Positions 31,219 through 33,547 of a stretch of DNA of 33,547 bases are shown piece after piece. How positions within the stretch are numbered: position 1 is the first letter of the stretch; every line of letters begins with the position of its first letter. Both the position numbers and the translations under genes were made by a program. The DNA is from Deltaproteobacteria bacterium (GTDB lineage: Bacteria; Desulfobacterota; Syntrophia; Syntrophales; JAIPED01). The notes under the pieces are model-generated. The model worked only from the letters and a program-made list of their open reading frames with translations. It made no database searches and was not told where the DNA came from. The DNA lies in contig JAIPED010000014.1 in the NCBI GenBank assembly GCA_021737325.1, forward strand, positions 1 through 33,547, written 5' to 3'.

Positions 31219-33096
31219 CTACTTGGCGATTCCTAAAAGTTCTCTTGCTGCGCTTAACATCGCCGTCGCATCAATTCCGGCGGTCGCTTTAAGCTCATCT
31301 TGCGAGGCTTGGTGATGGAAACTGTCAGGAATGGCCAAGCGCTTCAGCCGCAGATCCGTAATACCGGCATCCATTAGCAATTCGGCTATTGCCGAACCCA
31401 ATCCCCCGACAATGCTGTTTTCTTCAACAGTGATAATGCGCTTAGTTGAGCCCGCCCATTCCTTAATAAGACGGGCATCAAGCGGCTTAACAAAGCGACA
31501 ATTGATAACGCTCACGGCTATTCCCTCTTCCGCCAATTTTTGCGCCACGCCTAGCGCGGGGTACACGGTTGCACCGATGGCAAAGATAGTTAAATCCTTG
31601 CCCTGCAGAAGCACTTCTCCCTTACCAATCGCCAATCTTTGCGGCTTTCTTGGTGTAACGCCTTCAGCCGTGCCTCGCGGATAGCGGATGGACATGGGCG
31701 CACCAGCATTTATTGCGGTGTAGAGTAAGTCGCGCAACTCATTCCCATCCTTGGGGGCGGAGATGATGATGTTGGGGATGGTCCGTAGATAGGAAAAATC
31801 AAAAACACCATGGTGGGTGGCTCCATCGTCGCCAACAAAGCCGCCGCGGTCCAAGGCAAAGACAACGGGGAGATTTTGCAGGCAAACATCGTGCAAAATC
31901 TGGTCGTAGGATCTCTGTAAAAAAGAGGAGTATATCGCCACTATCGGGCGAAACCCCGATAAAGAAAGGGCTCCGGCAAAGGTTACCGCGTGTTGTTCGG
32001 CAATACCAACATCAAAAAACCGCCGCGGAAATTCGCGAGCAAAACCTTCTAACCCCGTCCCATCTGTCATTGCGGCCGTTATGGCCACCACCCGCTGATC
32101 CTCACGGGCGATTTCCGTTAGCGTATCGCCAAACACTTTAGAGTAGGAGGGGAGCTTGCTTACAGTTTTGGAAGCACCTGTCGCAAGATCAAAGGCACCA
32201 ACGCCGTGGAATTTATGCGGCATTTTTTCGGAAGGTTTGTAGCCCTTGCCTTTCTGGGTGATCACATGCACAAGTACGGGACCGGGCATTTCGCGGATAT
32301 TTTCAAAATTTTTTATCAGGTTGTCCAAGCGGTGACCGTCAAGCGGTCCGACATAGGTGTAACCCAAATCTTCAAAAAAGCTTCCCGGCATAACAATGTT
32401 CTTGACGGATACTTCCAAGCTTTTGCCCAACTTCACCATGCCCTCGCCAAAATGGGGGATGGAGGAAAGCACCCTTTTGATCCCCGCTCGGGCTGTCAGG
32501 GTGTGCTGCCCCGTCATGATGCGGTTAAGATAGGAGGAAAGCGCTCCTACATTGGGTGAAATGGACATTTCATTATCGTTTAGTACAATGTTGAGATTCC
32601 GCGGACGGGAGCCAAACCAATTAAGTGCTTCCAGGGCAATGCCGCTATTGAGAGCACCATCGCCAATGACCGCAACAACCCGATTTGCTTCTCCTTGTAG
32701 ATGCATGGCTTCCACCATCCCCGTTGCGGCGGAAATGGAAGTGCTACTGTGGCCAACATTGAAGGTGTCGTAGGGTGATTCTTCGCGCTTAGGAAAACCG
32801 CTGATTCCTCCTGGCTGGCGCAGAGTGTGAAAACGATGACGACGACCAGTGATAATTTTGTGCGCGTAGGTTTGGTGGCCAACATCCCAAACGATTTTAT
32901 CAATGGGGGTGTTGTACACATAGTGCAGGGCAACCGTCATTTCTACGACTCCCAGCGAGGGAGCGAGATGCCCGCCCGTTTGCGCAACGGTCTGGATAAT
33001 TAGCTCCCGAATTTCCGCACAAAGAGCGTTAAGCTCCGCGATATCCAAATTTTTGATATCTGCGGGAGAGTTTATCTGGGTTAACAACTTTTTCAT
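31219..33096 (-). CDS. dxs: 1-deoxy-D-xylulose-5-phosphate synthase
   Basis: A 625-residue thiamine-diphosphate enzyme joining pyruvate and glyceraldehyde-3-phosphate, the entry step of the MEP isoprenoid pathway, of normal length (about 620). GGHLAPSLGVVEMTVALHYV is at the N-terminus; VGHQTYAHKIITGR and the ThDP motif GDGALNSGIALEALN followed by NDNEMSISPN are intact. FVGDDGATHHGVFDFSYLR, the transketolase pyrimidine-domain motif GIAEQHAVTFAGALS, and the C-terminal TVEENSIVGGLGSAIAELL are also present. The ATG at 33096 has AAAGGAACC upstream. It lies 29 bases after selD and leads the isoprenoid part of the operon. Confidence 0.97.
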   Translation of the reverse strand: MKKLLTQINSPADIKNLDIAELNALCAEIRELIIQTVAQTGGHLAPSLGVVEMTVALHYVYNTPIDKIVWDVGHQTYAHKIITGRRHRFHTLRQPGGISGFPKREESPYDTFNVGHSSTSISAATGMVEAMHLQGEANRVVAVIGDGALNSGIALEALNWFGSRPRNLNIVLNDNEMSISPNVGALSSYLNRIMTGQHTLTARAGIKRVLSSIPHFGEGMVKLGKSLEVSVKNIVMPGSFFEDLGYTYVGPLDGHRLDNLIKNFENIREMPGPVLVHVITQKGKGYKPSEKMPHKFHGVGAFDLATGASKTVSKLPSYSKVFGDTLTEIAREDQRVVAITAAMTDGTGLEGFAREFPRRFFDVGIAEQHAVTFAGALSLSGFRPIVAIYSSFLQRSYDQILHDVCLQNLPVVFALDRGGFVGDDGATHHGVFDFSYLRTIPNIIISAPKDGNELRDLLYTAINAGAPMSIRYPRGTAEGVTPRKPQRLAIGKGEVLLQGKDLTIFAIGATVYPALGVAQKLAEEGIAVSVINCRFVKPLDARLIKEWAGSTKRIITVEENSIVGGLGSAIAELLMDAGITDLRLKRLAIPDSFHHQASQDELKATAGIDATAMLSAARELLGIAK

Positions 33097-33125
33097 GTGG
33101 CTGGTTCCTTTGAGTAGTGTATCGT

Positions 33126-33547
33126 TTAGATAATCTTTATCCGACCAGCGTTATTATCCGTAACACTTCCCACAATCGCTACGCCGGTAAAACCCTCATC
33201 CTGAAGTACTCTCAACATCTCTTGCGCCTGCTTTAAAGGTAGCGAGATGAACAAGCCACCAGAAGTTTGCGGATCAAAAAGGCATTCAACGGCAAATTCA
33301 TCGGCGCTAGCGACAATCTCGGTGTGGGGAAGGTAAAACTTTTTATTGCGATAGAGCCCCCCCGGCAAGAAGCCTTCCATGGCTAGCTCCTTAGTACCGT
33401 CAATAATTGGTAGCGCATGGGAATCAATGATAAAGCCTGTTTCACTATCCTTGATCATCTCTAACGCATGACCAATCAAGCCAAAACCCGTTATATCGGT
33501 ACATGCGCTTACAGAACCCAAATCCTGGGCAATCTCACTTGCTCGTT
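33126..33547 (-). CDS. selD: Selenide, water dikinase, C-terminal part (cut by the window edge)
   Basis: The last 140 codons of SelD run off the right edge, continuing upstream in frame to base 33547. SelD makes selenophosphate from selenide and ATP for selenocysteine and/or selenouridine formation. ACTDITGFGLIGHALEM is the family's AIRS-like motif. EFAVECLFDPQTSGGLFISL and VGSVTDNNAGRIKII complete the C-terminal domain. The N-terminal catalytic Cys/Sec region is outside, so I cannot tell whether it contains selenocysteine. It is the most upstream visible gene of the operon with dxs. No selenoprotein was identified in this window. Confidence 0.93.
   Translation of the reverse strand, partial: RASEIAQDLGSVSACTDITGFGLIGHALEMIKDSETGFIIDSHALPIIDGTKELAMEGFLPGGLYRNKKFYLPHTEIVASADEFAVECLFDPQTSGGLFISLPLKQAQEMLRVLQDEGFTGVAIVGSVTDNNAGRIKII

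Noticed and set aside
1-33547. tRNA, rRNA, CRISPR array, transposase or prophage genes
   Set aside because: I looked for tRNA-like T-arm words, regular direct repeats with spacers, and transposase, integrase or phage motifs, and found none.

Overview
The window looks like a chromosomal segment of a Gram-negative, probably anaerobic bacterium. I favour a Desulfobacterota (deltaproteobacterial) type, perhaps close to syntrophic lineages. The evidence is an outer-membrane beta-barrel protein, a TonB-type protein, PlsB-type glycerol-3-phosphate acyltransferase, a short B12-dependent methionine synthase without the reactivation domain, a membrane pyrophosphatase, a two-cluster ferredoxin, selD, and CoA-transferase/acyl-CoA dehydrogenase genes with a small cysteine-rich protein between them. 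Base composition is moderate and several genes start with TTG or GTG. Taxonomy is inference; no rRNA or tRNA gene was seen.

Left third, mostly + strand (1-8222): a CoA-transferase, a cysteine-rich protein of unknown function and an isovaleryl-CoA-dehydrogenase-like acyl-CoA dehydrogenase form an acyl-CoA metabolism group. An outer-membrane barrel protein, NhaA with a long structured leader, and convergent - strand genes for a hotdog thioesterase and a TonB-like protein follow. The non-coding stretch 7053-7631 holds repeat remnants.

Middle (8223-15472, + strand): an extended -10 promoter and structured leader precede ptsH-ptsI-plsB-ridA-thrC, which is probably one operon. A cold-shock protein gene follows, ending in a strong terminator and then a small MITE/REP-like element.

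Right half, - strand. Read in transcription order from the right edge, the first group is selD (cut by the edge), dxs, tlyA, an ispH::UbiA-like gene fusion, a lipoprotein, an NFU-domain protein and a ferredoxin. It ends at a terminator near 27.6 kb. This links the first and last steps of the MEP isoprenoid pathway, a fused membrane prenyltransferase-like domain, and candidate Fe-S delivery and electron-donor proteins. It is the most interesting unit in the window. Next come an AT-rich solitary DNA cytosine methyltransferase with a tiny coupled ORF, then valS, nadC, short metH, pyrE, a double zinc-ribbon protein, a divergent membrane pyrophosphatase ending at its own terminator, and queE.

The genes are mostly housekeeping. 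The unusual points are the IspH-UbiA fusion, the divergent pyrophosphatase, the displaced catalytic base in the acyl-CoA dehydrogenase, the solitary methyltransferase with its coupled mini-ORF, and the repeat elements. No CRISPR array, prophage, transposase or recognisable defence cluster is present beyond the methyltransferase.
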